Below are positions 18,349 through 26,962 of a stretch of DNA of 38,863 nucleotides, in pieces. Source of the stretch: Oligoflexia bacterium (GTDB lineage Bacteria > Bdellovibrionota > UBA1018). How positions within the stretch are numbered: the stretch's first letter is position 1; every line of letters begins with the position of its first letter. The notes under the pieces are model-generated. The model was given only the letters and a program-made list of their open reading frames with translations. It ran no database searches and had not been told where the DNA came from. The translations under genes were made by a program, and so were the position numbers. The stretch lies in the NCBI GenBank assembly GCA_023701205.1, contig JAMPXJ010000009.1, positions 94,008-132,870 on the forward strand. Direction: 5' to 3'.

Positions 18349-18376
18349 AAAATGAGGGCTCTTCATAAACTGTCAA
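18349..18376 (-). promoter_or_regulatory. Candidate promoter for the FmdB-like gene
   Basis: A consensus -35 TTGACA lies at 18376-18371 on the minus strand, with a weak -10 CATTTT (18354-18349) at 16-nt spacing. The predicted start near 18341 leaves a short leader carrying the AGGAGG of the zinc-ribbon gene. The geometry is good but the -10 is poor. Confidence 0.3.
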
Positions 18377-18409
18377 GACGCCCAACGCAAGGCATTGTAA
18401 AGTGAAAGA

Positions 18410-19408
18410 ATGAACGAAAAGCAAGCGCCAAAGCCGATTTCCACTTCTTTCACCCGCCTGCTCGACTGCCCCTATCCCATCATCGCCGGGCCCATGTTCC
18501 TCGTGAGCGACGAGGAGCTCGTGATCGCCGTGAGCGAAGCCGGTGGCCTGGGAGCCATGCCATCGCTGAACTGGCGGACCCCGGAGCGTTTCCGCGAGGC
18601 CGTGCGCGCGGTCAAGGCCCGAACCCGGAAGCCCTTCGCGGTCAATCTGATCGTCAATCAGGCCAACCCCCGGCAGCACGCGGACCTGGCGATCTGCGCC
18701 GAGGAGAAGGTCCCGCTCGTGATCACGTCGCTGGGCAACCCCAAGGAGGCGATCCGCCGGATGCATGAGGCGGGTGGAAAAGTCTTCTGCGATGTGACCA
18801 CGCTCGATTACGCGCGCAAGGTCGAAGCCCTGGGCGCCGACGGGGTGATCGCCGTCTCGGCGGGAGCAGGAGGCCACGCGGGCCCCATCTCTCCCCTGGT
18901 ACTGATCCCCTACCTCAAGAGGCACCTCAGGATCCCGATCATCGCCGCGGGCGGCGTGGCGACGGGCGAGCAGATCGCCGCGCTGCTCCTGCTGGGCGCG
19001 GCGGGAGTCCAGGTCGGCACCCGCTTCATCGCGACGGAGGAGGCGAAGGTCGACCCGGCCTACAAGGACGCCATTCTCCGTTCCGAACCGGAGGACATCG
19101 TCATGACCCTTCGGATCTCGGGCACGCCCGCCGCGGTGATCAGGACGCCGTATATCGAGAGGGTCGGCCTGGACCTGAATCCGATCGAGAAGCTGCTCTA
19201 TCGCTTTCCGCAGACGAAGAAGGCCATGAAGATGCTTCGCTACCACCTCGGCTCGCGCGCCCTGGAAAAGGCGGCGCATCAGACCACCTGGAAAGAGGTC
19301 TGGAGCGCGGGCCAAGGCGTCGGCCTGATTGACGACCTCCGTCCCGCGGGAGACCTGGTGCGATCCCTCATGCGGGAGTGCCGCGACACGTTATCTCACG
19401 GTTATTAA
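18410..19408 (+). CDS. Nitronate monooxygenase (2-nitropropane dioxygenase family)
   Basis: A 332-residue FMN-dependent TIM-barrel enzyme. Landmarks are the N-terminal DCPYPIIAGPMFLVSDEELV, AEEKVPLVITSLGNP, the phosphate and active-site loop SAGAGGHAGP with the His typical of the family, IIAAGGVATGEQIAALLLLG and GVQVGTRFIATEEA. Family members oxidise alkyl nitronates such as propionate 3-nitronate; some relatives are enoyl-ACP reductases of the FabK type, which cannot be excluded from sequence alone. It diverges from the FmdB gene across 85 nt. Its stop codon lies inside an 18-bp palindrome. Confidence 0.9.
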   Translation: MNEKQAPKPISTSFTRLLDCPYPIIAGPMFLVSDEELVIAVSEAGGLGAMPSLNWRTPERFREAVRAVKARTRKPFAVNLIVNQANPRQHADLAICAEEKVPLVITSLGNPKEAIRRMHEAGGKVFCDVTTLDYARKVEALGADGVIAVSAGAGGHAGPISPLVLIPYLKRHLRIPIIAAGGVATGEQIAALLLLGAAGVQVGTRFIATEEAKVDPAYKDAILRSEPEDIVMTLRISGTPAAVIRTPYIERVGLDLNPIEKLLYRFPQTKKAMKMLRYHLGSRALEKAAHQTTWKEVWSAGQGVGLIDDLRPAGDLVRSLMRECRDTLSHGY

Positions 19409-19416
19409 AATAACCG
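19399..19416. repeat. 18-bp perfect palindrome overlapping a stop codon and a possible -10
   Basis: CGGTTATT-AA-AATAACCG is a perfect inverted repeat with 8-nt arms. It includes the TAA stop of the nitronate monooxygenase gene. It also contains TAAAAT (19406-19411), which with GCGACA at 19383-19388 (17-nt spacing) could form a promoter for the two-helix protein/SLC5-kinase pair. It is AT-rich and not followed by a T run, so an operator fits better than a terminator. Confidence 0.45.
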
Positions 19417-19455
19417 GGCTTGTACTCTGTGCCGAATATGGCATGAACTGTAGGA

Positions 19456-19662
19456 ATGGAACCCCGGCCTGGGCCTTCGGTATTTGAACGACCGTTATTG
19501 AAGATCCTGGTCTGCATGCTGCTCACGGCTCTGTTCGTCTGGCCCCAGGTGTTCGACTCGGTGAAGGACCTCACCTTGACCTACCGCGGGGTCTTTCTCT
19601 GGCTGAACGCGATCTGGCTGATCGCGATCGCGATCCTTTGGAGCGACTCGCGGCATGATTGA
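19456..19662 (+). CDS. Small two-helix membrane protein upstream of the SLC5-type kinase (CbrX-like position)
   Basis: A 68-residue protein with two hydrophobic segments (about 15-33 and 45-62) and a short charged tail. It overlaps the next gene by 8 nt (19655-19662), so the two are translationally coupled. In Pseudomonas a small membrane protein gene, cbrX, also precedes and overlaps the SLC5-kinase gene cbrA, and small DUF4212/DUF485-type proteins accompany SSS symporters; this looks like the same arrangement, but the sequence match to any named family is not certain. AGGA abuts the ATG with no spacer, so the exact start is unsure. It could be an auxiliary subunit for transport or sensing. 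Confidence 0.7.
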   Translation: MEPRPGPSVFERPLLKILVCMLLTALFVWPQVFDSVKDLTLTYRGVFLWLNAIWLIAIAILWSDSRHD

Positions 19663-22381
19663 CTCCGTCGGCGTCCTTGCCTGGATCATCGGCTACATGG
19701 CCCTGCTTTCGCTGCTGGCCGCCTTTGTCGAGCGCCGCAAAGCCCGGACCGGCAAGGACCTCGCCAACCATCCCTGGATCTACGGCCTTTCGCTCGGGGT
19801 GATCTGCACCGCCTGGACCTACTACGGGAACGTCGAGGTCGCGACCCGGCACGGCTATCTTTTCATGGGAATCTATCTCGGGAACACGCTGAGCGCGTTT
19901 TTCTGGAAATCCTTCCTGCTCCGGATGATCCGGCTGAAATCAGCCTATCGCATCACGAGCGTTCCCGATCTCATCTCCTCGCGCTACGGCGAAAGCCGGT
20001 CCCTGGGCGTCCTGGCGAGCCTCCTGCTCACGGTCGGCATCGTGCCGTACATCGGGCTGCAGATCCTTTCGATCCAGAACACGGCCGGGCTTCTGACCCG
20101 CGGCGCGCTGACTCAATACGACGGCGGCTTCGCCGCCATTCTGCTCGTGCTGCTCATCTCCTTCACGATCCTCTTCGGGCTGCGCAAGCTCGATCCGACC
20201 GAAAGGCATCCGGGAATGGTCGCCGCGCTCTCGGTCGAGGTGCTCATCAAGCTGGTCGCGTTGCTCGCGTGCGGGCTCTTCGTGGTTCTGCGGTTTTCCG
20301 GCGGCTGGAGCGGCCTTTTCGAGGGGCTCGAGTCGCTCAAGCCCCTCGAGAACGTCCTGCGCGAGGAGCAGCTCCGCGGAGGGGGAATCCCCTCCTGGAT
20401 CGCCTCCATCCTGCTCGGCTTCTGCACCTGCCTGCTTCTGCCCCGGCAGTTCCATCTCGCGGTCGTCGAGAACAACGATGAGCGCCATATCCGGACCGCG
20501 CAGTGGCTTTTCCCCGGCTATCTCTTCGCCATCAACCTCTTCATCGTGCCGATCGCGGCGGCGGGACTGCTCGCCGGGCTTTCCGTCGCCCAGGCCGACA
20601 CCTTCGTGCTGAGGCTCCCGATGCTGGCCGAGCGGCCGGGCCTCGCGCTTTTCGTGTTTCTCGGCGGCTTCTCCGCTTCGGCCGGAATGGTGGCGGTCGA
20701 AACCATGGTGATCGCCGCGCTCCTGAGCAATCACCTCCTGCTGCCGGCGCTGAACCGCTTCGGGCCGCTGCGACCGCTGAGCCGCCACCTTCTCCAGCTT
20801 CGGTGGCTGCTCGCGGCCATCGTGATCCTGGCCGGCTTCGCTTATGCGTACGGCTTTCGCTCCTCCTCGGAGCTCGTGCGCATGGGCCTGCCCAGCTTCG
20901 TGGCGGTGGCCCAGCTCTTCCCTCCGGTGCTGGCGGGCCTTTACTGGAGCCATGCGAACCGCACCGGAGCGCTCCTGGGCCTGAGCGCCGGGATCCTGGC
21001 CTGGGGCTACACCCTCGCCGTTCCGATCTTCGTCTTTTTCGGCTGGCTTCCCGAAAGCCTGCTCACGGAGGGCCCTTTCGGCATCTCACTGCTGCGGCCC
21101 GAAGCGCTTTTGGGTCTTTCGAGCCTGGACACCGTGACCCATTCGGTATTCTGGAGCCTTTCGCTGAACGTCATTTTCCTCGTCGGGGGCTCCCTCCTTT
21201 CGAGTCAGTCGCAACGGGAACAGCTCCAGGCCGCGCGCTTCGAGGAGATCCTGGGACAGCCGCCGGAGCCTCGCGAGCCGGTGGGGCTCCGGCCCGTGAT
21301 TCCGCAAAGCGAGGTGCGCGGCGCCGCTCTGCGCCTCTTTCTCAGGTACTTCGACGCGCGGGCCGCCACGGAAAAGCTCGACCACGCGTTCGCGCGCGCC
21401 GGAGTCGCCCCGGACCGTAATCTGTCGATCCTGGATCTTTCGCGCCTTCAGAACGAGCTCCAGCCGGCGCTGGCGGGTTCCATCGGCGTGGCAGCCGCGC
21501 GGGAGGCCGTCCAGTCGGCGCGTTTTTTCAGCCCCGCGATGGAACGGGAGCTTTCTTCCATCTACGCGAGCATGCTTGCGGAGCTCAGGATGTCGCCCAC
21601 GGAGCTTTTCGAGCGAATCGACTACTGGCGGCTGCGCAAGGCCGAAGCCGAGCGCGCGCTCGAGCGCGAGAAAGAGGCGCATGCGATGGCCGCCCAGTCG
21701 CTGCGCCTGCGCGACGAGTTCATCTCCGTCGCCTCCCACGAGCTGAAAACGCCGATCACCCCGTTGAAGCTTCAGGTCCAGATGATCCAGAAGCTGGCGA
21801 ACGAAGGCCGCCTCCAGGACTCCCAGGCCGCCGCCCTGCTCAAGCAGTCGGAGCGGCAGATCGAGCGGATCGCGCTGCTGATCGAGAACCTCCTGGACGT
21901 CTCGCGCCTGACGACAGGTCGCATGCAGCTCAACGCCGAAGCGCTGGACCTCGGCGGACTGGTTTCCGAGATGATCCGCCAGGCAGAGCTCGAGCACGGC
22001 TCGCCCGGGGTCTTCCAGGCCGATCTCGATACTGGTGTCACGGGAAGCTTCGACCGCACGCGGCTCGAGCAGCTCGTACTCAATCTTCTCAGCAACTCCT
22101 TCAAGTTCGGCGCCGGAAAACCCATCAGTGTCCGACTCCGCTCGCGGGAGGGAAAGGCGATTCTCACGGTCACCGACCAGGGAATAGGGATCGCCCCCGA
22201 GGATCAGACGCGGATCTTCGGGCGCTTCGAGCAGGCGGTTTCATCGCGTCATTATGGCGGGCTGGGCCTGGGTCTCTACATCGCGCGCCAGATCGCCGAA
22301 GCGCATGGCGGCACGATCCGGGTGGAGAGCGTGCCGGGAAGGGGCGCGTCCTTCATCGTCGAGCTGCCGCTTCGTTCCTAG
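19655..22381 (+). CDS. SLC5/SSS symporter-STAC-histidine kinase (CbrA-like)
   Basis: A 908-residue membrane sensor. Residues about 5-520 form a sodium:solute symporter-type domain with about 13 helices (YRITSVPDLISSRYG, FGLRKLDPTERHPGM). Residues about 555-640 resemble a STAC linker (LAGSIGVAAAREAV), followed by a coiled coil and HisKA with His695 (SVASHELKTPI). HATPase_c has its N box near 810 (NLLSNSFKFG), G1 DQGIGIA and G2 GGLGLGLYIARQ. CbrA of Pseudomonas has this arrangement and controls carbon/nitrogen use, importing histidine. No CbrB-type regulator is adjacent, so the output is unknown. It overlaps the upstream small gene by 8 nt. Its stop shares a CTAG with the stop of the convergent gene. 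Confidence 0.93.
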   Translation: MIDSVGVLAWIIGYMALLSLLAAFVERRKARTGKDLANHPWIYGLSLGVICTAWTYYGNVEVATRHGYLFMGIYLGNTLSAFFWKSFLLRMIRLKSAYRITSVPDLISSRYGESRSLGVLASLLLTVGIVPYIGLQILSIQNTAGLLTRGALTQYDGGFAAILLVLLISFTILFGLRKLDPTERHPGMVAALSVEVLIKLVALLACGLFVVLRFSGGWSGLFEGLESLKPLENVLREEQLRGGGIPSWIASILLGFCTCLLLPRQFHLAVVENNDERHIRTAQWLFPGYLFAINLFIVPIAAAGLLAGLSVAQADTFVLRLPMLAERPGLALFVFLGGFSASAGMVAVETMVIAALLSNHLLLPALNRFGPLRPLSRHLLQLRWLLAAIVILAGFAYAYGFRSSSELVRMGLPSFVAVAQLFPPVLAGLYWSHANRTGALLGLSAGILAWGYTLAVPIFVFFGWLPESLLTEGPFGISLLRPEALLGLSSLDTVTHSVFWSLSLNVIFLVGGSLLSSQSQREQLQAARFEEILGQPPEPREPVGLRPVIPQSEVRGAALRLFLRYFDARAATEKLDHAFARAGVAPDRNLSILDLSRLQNELQPALAGSIGVAAAREAVQSARFFSPAMERELSSIYASMLAELRMSPTELFERIDYWRLRKAEAERALEREKEAHAMAAQSLRLRDEFISVASHELKTPITPLKLQVQMIQKLANEGRLQDSQAAALLKQSERQIERIALLIENLLDVSRLTTGRMQLNAEALDLGGLVSEMIRQAELEHGSPGVFQADLDTGVTGSFDRTRLEQLVLNLLSNSFKFGAGKPISVRLRSREGKAILTVTDQGIGIAPEDQTRIFGRFEQAVSSRHYGGLGLGLYIARQIAEAHGGTIRVESVPGRGASFIVELPLRS

Positions 22382-22974
22382 GCGCGCACGAGGAAAGCGA
22401 GGCCGAGCACCACGACCGTGACGACCGGAACGGTCGCGAGCCGCTGATTGGCCGCGTGCACTCCGCGCGGAAGCCAGTGCGGGCGATTCCAGAAGAAGCG
22501 GCCGGAAAAGACCAGCAGCAGGCCCGAGAGCGCGGTTCCAGCGAAGAAGGCCAGCAGCGGCAGGACGTAACCCGCGCCCAACGAGCGGGCCTTGATGAGG
22601 ATCGGAATCAGCGACTCGCAGGGCCCCAGGAGCGAAAATACCATGAAGAAGCCCCAGACACCGTTGTTTCCCGAGGAAAGCACCTCTCGGATCCTGCGGA
22701 AACGGAAGGCCCGGATCACGGCCACGCCGGCCACGAGGACCAGTGCGAAGGAAAGAAGATTCGTGGACGCGAGATCCCAGATACCCCGGCCCAGCAAGAG
22801 GAAAATCAGAAACCCCAGCGCCACGTGCGCGGCGAACGCCAGCGCCGCGAAAGCCGCGGCCCTGCCGGACCGCCAGCCGCGCTGCCAGGAGAGGAGCGAG
22901 GCCGGAACCCAATGATCCGGAGCGATCACATGGAACGCCCCCGCAAGAGCGCATAAAAGCCCGAACTTCAGCAT
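22378..22974 (-). CDS. NicO/RcnA-like polytopic membrane protein (first of two paralogs)
   Basis: A 198-residue inner-membrane protein with about six helices. The first helix carries FHVIAPDHW, the His-rich signature of nickel/cobalt and related small-solute exporters (NicO, RcnA, and TauE/UreH-like relatives), and FSLLGPCESLIPI later matches the second conserved block. Homologous residues recur in the neighbour at 23052-23669 (FLHSLAPGHWLPVALL), showing an old duplication. The product could export a divalent metal or another small solute; the sequence does not decide. It follows the paralog by 77 nt on the same strand, probably in one operon with the matrixin lipoprotein. Confidence 0.75.
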   Translation of the reverse strand: MLKFGLLCALAGAFHVIAPDHWVPASLLSWQRGWRSGRAAAFAALAFAAHVALGFLIFLLLGRGIWDLASTNLLSFALVLVAGVAVIRAFRFRRIREVLSSGNNGVWGFFMVFSLLGPCESLIPILIKARSLGAGYVLPLLAFFAGTALSGLLLVFSGRFFWNRPHWLPRGVHAANQRLATVPVVTVVVLGLAFLVRA

Positions 22975-23051
22975 CCCTCTCGCATATCCGGCGCGTCGCG
23001 GGCGGTCAAGAGCCGGCGCGTTATCGCCCTGTCGCGGCTACCCTCGAGGGG

Positions 23052-23669
23052 CTAATGAGGAAAAAAGTAAAAGATCATCCCCATGACCACGATACCGGCC
23101 CCGGTCAGGACATCCCCGTAATGCTCCAGAATCGGATGATCCAGGTAAGAGAGGCCCCGGAGCGCGAGCTGGCTGGCGATGGTGAGCGCCGCGATCACGC
23201 CTAGGGAAAAAGCCGCCATCGTCGAAGTCACCAGCAAGGTCCCGTGCGTCGCGGCCGCCGCGAAAACCGGGAAGACCGCCACGCAGGGCGAAAAGCCCAG
23301 CCCGAAGAGGAATGCGAACGCGCCCTTGCCGTCGGGCTTCGGACCGTGATGCCCGTGCCCGTGGCAGCGCGAGTGCCGGAAGAAAGCCAGAAGACCGTAA
23401 GCCAATCCGAATGCGATGAGCACGAGACTTCCGTAACGCTCGATCTCCTCTTCCCTTCCCTCGAAAAGATGCGAGCCGATCAGGATGCCGGCCACGCCGA
23501 GCGCGAGGGAGATCAGGATATGCCCCGAGGCGGCGACGAGCGCGCCCGCAAGCGCGGTGCGCGCGGCCCAGCCGCGCGACTTGGCCAGCAGCGCGACGGG
23601 CAGCCAGTGCCCGGGCGCGAGCGAGTGAAGGAAACCGATGCCTGCCGCGGTGAAGAGGATGAGAATCAT
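23052..23669 (-). CDS. NicO/RcnA-like polytopic membrane protein with His-rich loop
   Basis: A 205-residue membrane protein with about six helices, paralogous to the downstream gene. Helix 1 has FLHSLAPGHWLPVALL. A cytoplasmic or periplasmic loop is His-rich (HSRCHGHGHHGPKP), a common metal-binding feature of nickel/cobalt exporters, and GLGFSPCVAVFPVFA gives the second conserved block. The ATG at 23669 is preferred because it overlaps the stop of the metalloprotease gene as ATGA, implying coupling; a GTG at 23687 would extend it by 6 residues. Metal efflux or uptake is plausible and fits coupling to a zinc metalloprotease gene, but the substrate is inferred. Confidence 0.8.
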   Translation of the reverse strand: MILILFTAAGIGFLHSLAPGHWLPVALLAKSRGWAARTALAGALVAASGHILISLALGVAGILIGSHLFEGREEEIERYGSLVLIAFGLAYGLLAFFRHSRCHGHGHHGPKPDGKGAFAFLFGLGFSPCVAVFPVFAAAATHGTLLVTSTMAAFSLGVIAALTIASQLALRGLSYLDHPILEHYGDVLTGAGIVVMGMIFYFFPH

Positions 23670-24409
23670 ACCGGATCGATCACGCACGCGGCGCGGAGCT
23701 TGTCGTTGGCGACCGGGTCTTCCTTGATTTCATAGGAACCTTTAGGGCCTGTCATGATCACCGGATACATCACCGCGCGCCGATAGTCATGATCCGAAGG
23801 CAGGGATTGACAGCCGCGATAGTCCGCGCGATCGGAATCCATCTGGCAGCTGTGGTCCAGGCCCAGCGAATGCCCGAACTCGTGCAGGGCCACGCTCCCC
23901 AGCTGCCGGGCCTGGATGAGCTTCGGATAAAGGTAGACGATCTGACGGATGGCCCGACCGAACTGCTTGCAGCGGAACGTCGCGCCCGGGATGTTGCTGC
24001 CCAGATGGAGCGTCTTTTCCCAGTGCGTGCTGTTGTCCTCGCGAACGATGAAGAACGTGTCCTCGTCGCCGAACTCCAGGCTGCAATCCGTCGGATCGAT
24101 CGCCCGGAGCTTGCGGGCGTCGTCGTAGCGGATCCGGAAGACGTCCTGCCGAGAGATCCCGAGCGAGATGAGGTTCCACTGCTGAAGCGCATTGCGGATC
24201 TCCAGGCGCTCGGATTCGCTGAACGCCGAATCGACCACCACCTCGAGCGGATATCCCTGAACGCGGCCGATGAAGCTGCCGCGCTGATCGGCGGGCGCCT
24301 TGCAGAAGGCGTTCACGGCCGGATCCTCGAGCTGGTCCATGAGGGATCCGCAACCCGCTGCGAGGAAGGTCAGGAACACGGCAATGAGAGAGCGGTTCGA
24401 TCGAAGCAT
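23666..24409 (-). CDS. Matrixin-like zinc metalloprotease lipoprotein
   Basis: A 247-residue lipoprotein: signal peptide with lipobox LAAGC (Cys20), then a metzincin catalytic site HEFGHSLGLDH (176-186), which fits HExxHxxGxxH, followed by a likely Met-turn (AVMYPV). Length and motif fit the matrixin/M10-like secreted proteases. It should act on the outside of the inner membrane or on the outer membrane. The start at 24409 is chosen because it gives a standard signal peptide; an in-frame ATG at 24427 would add six residues. The stop overlaps the start of the NicO-like gene by 4 nt. No propeptide Cys-switch motif is obvious. Confidence 0.88.
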   Translation of the reverse strand: MLRSNRSLIAVFLTFLAAGCGSLMDQLEDPAVNAFCKAPADQRGSFIGRVQGYPLEVVVDSAFSESERLEIRNALQQWNLISLGISRQDVFRIRYDDARKLRAIDPTDCSLEFGDEDTFFIVREDNSTHWEKTLHLGSNIPGATFRCKQFGRAIRQIVYLYPKLIQARQLGSVALHEFGHSLGLDHSCQMDSDRADYRGCQSLPSDHDYRRAVMYPVIMTGPKGSYEIKEDPVANDKLRAACVIDPV

Positions 24410-24510
24410 CGGCCGGTACCAAATCATAGTGGACGTTCTCGGTCAACTTAATTAATAGTCTTTGTCTTTTATCCACTTAGCGGGTTTCCTGGGGGCTTAC
24501 TCCAGGCATC

Positions 24511-24579
24511 AACCCTCTCTAAGCCAACGATTCCCTTAACTTTCCTTTTCTCCGCGCCGATCAGTCACCAGAGAGGGTT
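24511..24579 (+). promoter_or_regulatory. Leader inverted repeat that could mask the ribosome site of the polysaccharide operon
   Basis: AACCCTCTCT at 24511-24520 and AGAGAGGGTT at 24570-24579 are perfect 10-nt inverted repeats, 49 nt apart, in the 180-nt gap before the kinase gene. The right arm contains the only purine-rich Shine-Dalgarno candidate (GAGAGGG, 24571-24577, 12 nt before the ATG). If transcribed, pairing of the arms would hide it. An operator for a dimeric repressor is the alternative. The rest of the gap is AT-rich near 24450-24475 and should hold promoters for both directions, but I see no clear one. Confidence 0.4.
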
Positions 24580-24589
24580 TAAAGATCCC

Positions 24590-26962
24590 ATGGAAAAACG
24601 GAATCCGCCCGACGGCATGGCCAGCGAAGGCCTCAATTTCAACGACCTCCTCCAGATCCTCAAGCTCCGGAGGAAGATCCTTTACGTCTTCACCGCGATG
24701 GCCATCCTCGGCGTCATCGCCAAACAACTGCTTTACGTTCCCCTCTACACGGCCCAGACGACGCTCTCGATCCAGAAGATCGAGAACAGCCCCATGCAGA
24801 TGGCGCTGGCGAACATCGGCCAGATGCCGCTGGATACCTCCGACCGCCTGAAAAAATACGTCGACTACCTGCAATCCGACGAGTTCTTCGTCGCCGTCGC
24901 CGAAACCCTGAAATTCAAGGACGGCTACCAGAAGCTCAACCTCACGCCGCCGTGGGAGCTCTCGATCACCCGCAAGAAGTTCTGGGTCGAGTTCCTGGCC
25001 AACAATTTCGGCAACAAGAGCCTGCCCCTGGCGAACGCCCCCGAGCCCGTGCTCGTGCCGGTGGAGTCGCTCTCGGCCCTGCTGCGCAACGTGACGGGCG
25101 CGGAGATCATGGGCAACGACATGGTGAAGATCCGCGTGACCACGCTCGATCCGTTCACCTCGATGGTCCTCGCCAACACCGTGACCGAGGTCTTCGTCAA
25201 GAAGACCAGCGAGCGCGACTACAACGAGGTGACCGAGGTGAAGAAGTTCATCGAGCAGCAGCTCGACTCCACGACCGAGCGCCTCAAGCGCAGCGAGAGC
25301 GCGCTGGTCGACTTCAAGCGCCACAACAACATCATCTCCATCGATGCCGAACACAACGCCTTCTCCAACAAGCTCTCCTCGATCGAGAGCGAGCTGGAAA
25401 CCACGCGGATCCGCCGCGAGGAGAACGCCAAGCTCATCGCCTTCTACGAGCGCGCGCTCGCCAAACGGGAACAGCAGCTCCTCAACCGCGGAGCGGGCGC
25501 CGCGAAGCTCGGTCGCGCGGAGCTCGTGGCCCGCACGCGCGCGCAGCTCGATGCCCAGCAGTACAAGCGGGTACTGATGCAGGCCCAGGGCTTCGCGGAG
25601 AACTCCTGGCAGGTGATCGAGCTCAACCGCGAGATCGAGAAGCTCACCCGATCCCTCAAGGAGCAGCTCGCCGATGGCGACCCCTCGGCCGCCGGCCAGG
25701 AAGAGGAAGTGCTCGTGAACTTCGAGACCGCGCGCGCGAAGCTCGCGGCGCTCCAGGCCGAAAACCGCGGCTACGACGCCAAGATCTCCACGCTCGAGAG
25801 CTCCCGCGCCGCACTGCTCAAGAGCCTGGGATCGCTCCCGCGCGACGAGCAAGTGCTGCTGAACCTCACCAAGGACCTCGACCTCCAGTTCGAGCTGTAT
25901 TCGATGCTCAAGAAGAAGCTCCAGGAGGTGGAGATCCAGCAGGTGGCTCTCCAGAGCCGCGTGGCCATCAACGAGCGCTCGGGGCTGGGCTCGCCCGCGC
26001 CGCGCACCCGTTTCATCGCCAAGCTCCTTTTCGCGCTGCTGGTGAGCTGCTTCTTCGGCAGCACGGTCGCGTTCCTGCTCGAGGCCATCGATCCCACGAT
26101 CAAGCACCTGGCGGACCTCCAGCGGCTCGAGGTCGTCACCCTGGGCAGCATCCCGCGGATCGAGACCTCGGAGGTGCGCAAGACCCTGGGCGCGCGCTCC
26201 TATCGCCCCGATCTCCTGATCTGCAAGGAGCAGCCGGAGTCGGTCGAGTCCATCGCCTTCAAGTACATCCGCGCGCAGATCACCCGGATGCGCGCCGCAG
26301 ACGGCAGCCCCTCGAAGATCATCACCGTCACGAGCCCCGAGCGCGGCGACGGCAAGACGCTCGTGACCGCGAACCTCGCGGTGAGCCTCTCGCAGCTCGA
26401 AAAGAAGGTCCTGCTCATCGACACCGACTTCCGCAACCCGTCGGTGCCCTGGTATTTCGGCTATCGCGACGGCCACGGGCTGACCTCCGTGCTCACCCTG
26501 CGCGCCTCGCTCGACGAGGTGCTGCTGCGCGAGCGCCTGCCCTTCCTCGACATCCTGCCCGCCGGCTGGGCGCAGCCCAACCCGACGGAGCTGCTCAGCA
26601 ACGACAAGTTCCGCCTGCTGCTCGAACACCTGCGCGACTCCTACGATTATATCCTGATGGACGCGCCCCCCGCGCTGCTGCTCGTGGACGCCTCGATCCT
26701 GGCGGGAATCTCCGATAACGTGATCCTGGTGACCGGCTTCCGCAAGACCCGCAAGCCCAACGTGCTCCTGGCGCTGCGCCGGATCCTCCAGGTCAGCAAC
26801 AAGCATGTCTATGGCCTGCTCAACGGCCTCGAGGAGACCCCGGAGCTCGGGCCCATCGCGGTGCCCTCGACCTTCCACGAGAACTCGCTTTCGGCGGGAA
26901 TGGATTCCAAGTCGGAGCTCGCGCGCTTCCAGCAGCTCCTGAAGGACCGGAAGGCGGGCTGA
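24590..26962 (+). CDS. Wzc-like polysaccharide co-polymerase/BY-type tyrosine kinase
   Basis: A 790-residue inner-membrane protein. A Wzz domain starts at about 15 with helix 1 (about 30-50). A long coiled-coil periplasmic part (about 215-440) and a GNVR-like region precede helix 2 (about 480-505). The cytoplasmic BY-kinase has Walker A RGDGKT (Lys589), Walker A' [10 protein letters not shown] and Walker [11 protein letters not shown]. Such proteins control chain length and export of capsule or exopolysaccharide, with autophosphorylation on a C-terminal tyrosine cluster. Here the last 70 residues contain essentially no tyrosines, so regulation may differ. It is the first gene of an operon; its stop overlaps the gmd start by one base. 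Confidence 0.93.
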   Translation: MEKRNPPDGMASEGLNFNDLLQILKLRRKILYVFTAMAILGVIAKQLLYVPLYTAQTTLSIQKIENSPMQMALANIGQMPLDTSDRLKKYVDYLQSDEFFVAVAETLKFKDGYQKLNLTPPWELSITRKKFWVEFLANNFGNKSLPLANAPEPVLVPVESLSALLRNVTGAEIMGNDMVKIRVTTLDPFTSMVLANTVTEVFVKKTSERDYNEVTEVKKFIEQQLDSTTERLKRSESALVDFKRHNNIISIDAEHNAFSNKLSSIESELETTRIRREENAKLIAFYERALAKREQQLLNRGAGAAKLGRAELVARTRAQLDAQQYKRVLMQAQGFAENSWQVIELNREIEKLTRSLKEQLADGDPSAAGQEEEVLVNFETARAKLAALQAENRGYDAKISTLESSRAALLKSLGSLPRDEQVLLNLTKDLDLQFELYSMLKKKLQEVEIQQVALQSRVAINERSGLGSPAPRTRFIAKLLFALLVSCFFGSTVAFLLEAIDPTIKHLADLQRLEVVTLGSIPRIETSEVRKTLGARSYRPDLLICKEQPESVESIAFKYIRAQITRMRAADGSPSKIITVTSPERGDGKTLVTANLAVSLSQLEKKVLLIDTDFRNPSVPWYFGYRDGHGLTSVLTLRASLDEVLLRERLPFLDILPAGWAQPNPTELLSNDKFRLLLEHLRDSYDYILMDAPPALLLVDASILAGISDNVILVTGFRKTRKPNVLLALRRILQVSNKHVYGLLNGLEETPELGPIAVPSTFHENSLSAGMDSKSELARFQQLLKDRKAG

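Noticed and set aside
23043..23054. CCCTCGAGGG palindrome next to the stop of the second NicO-like gene
   Set aside because: A 10-bp GC-rich palindrome is expected by chance in this base composition; no T run follows on either strand.
24536..26878. 780-codon open frame on the minus strand opposite the Wzc-like gene
   Set aside because: The sense strand has an unmistakable Wzz/BY-kinase protein; the antisense product is Glu/Leu/Gly/Val repeats without any domain.
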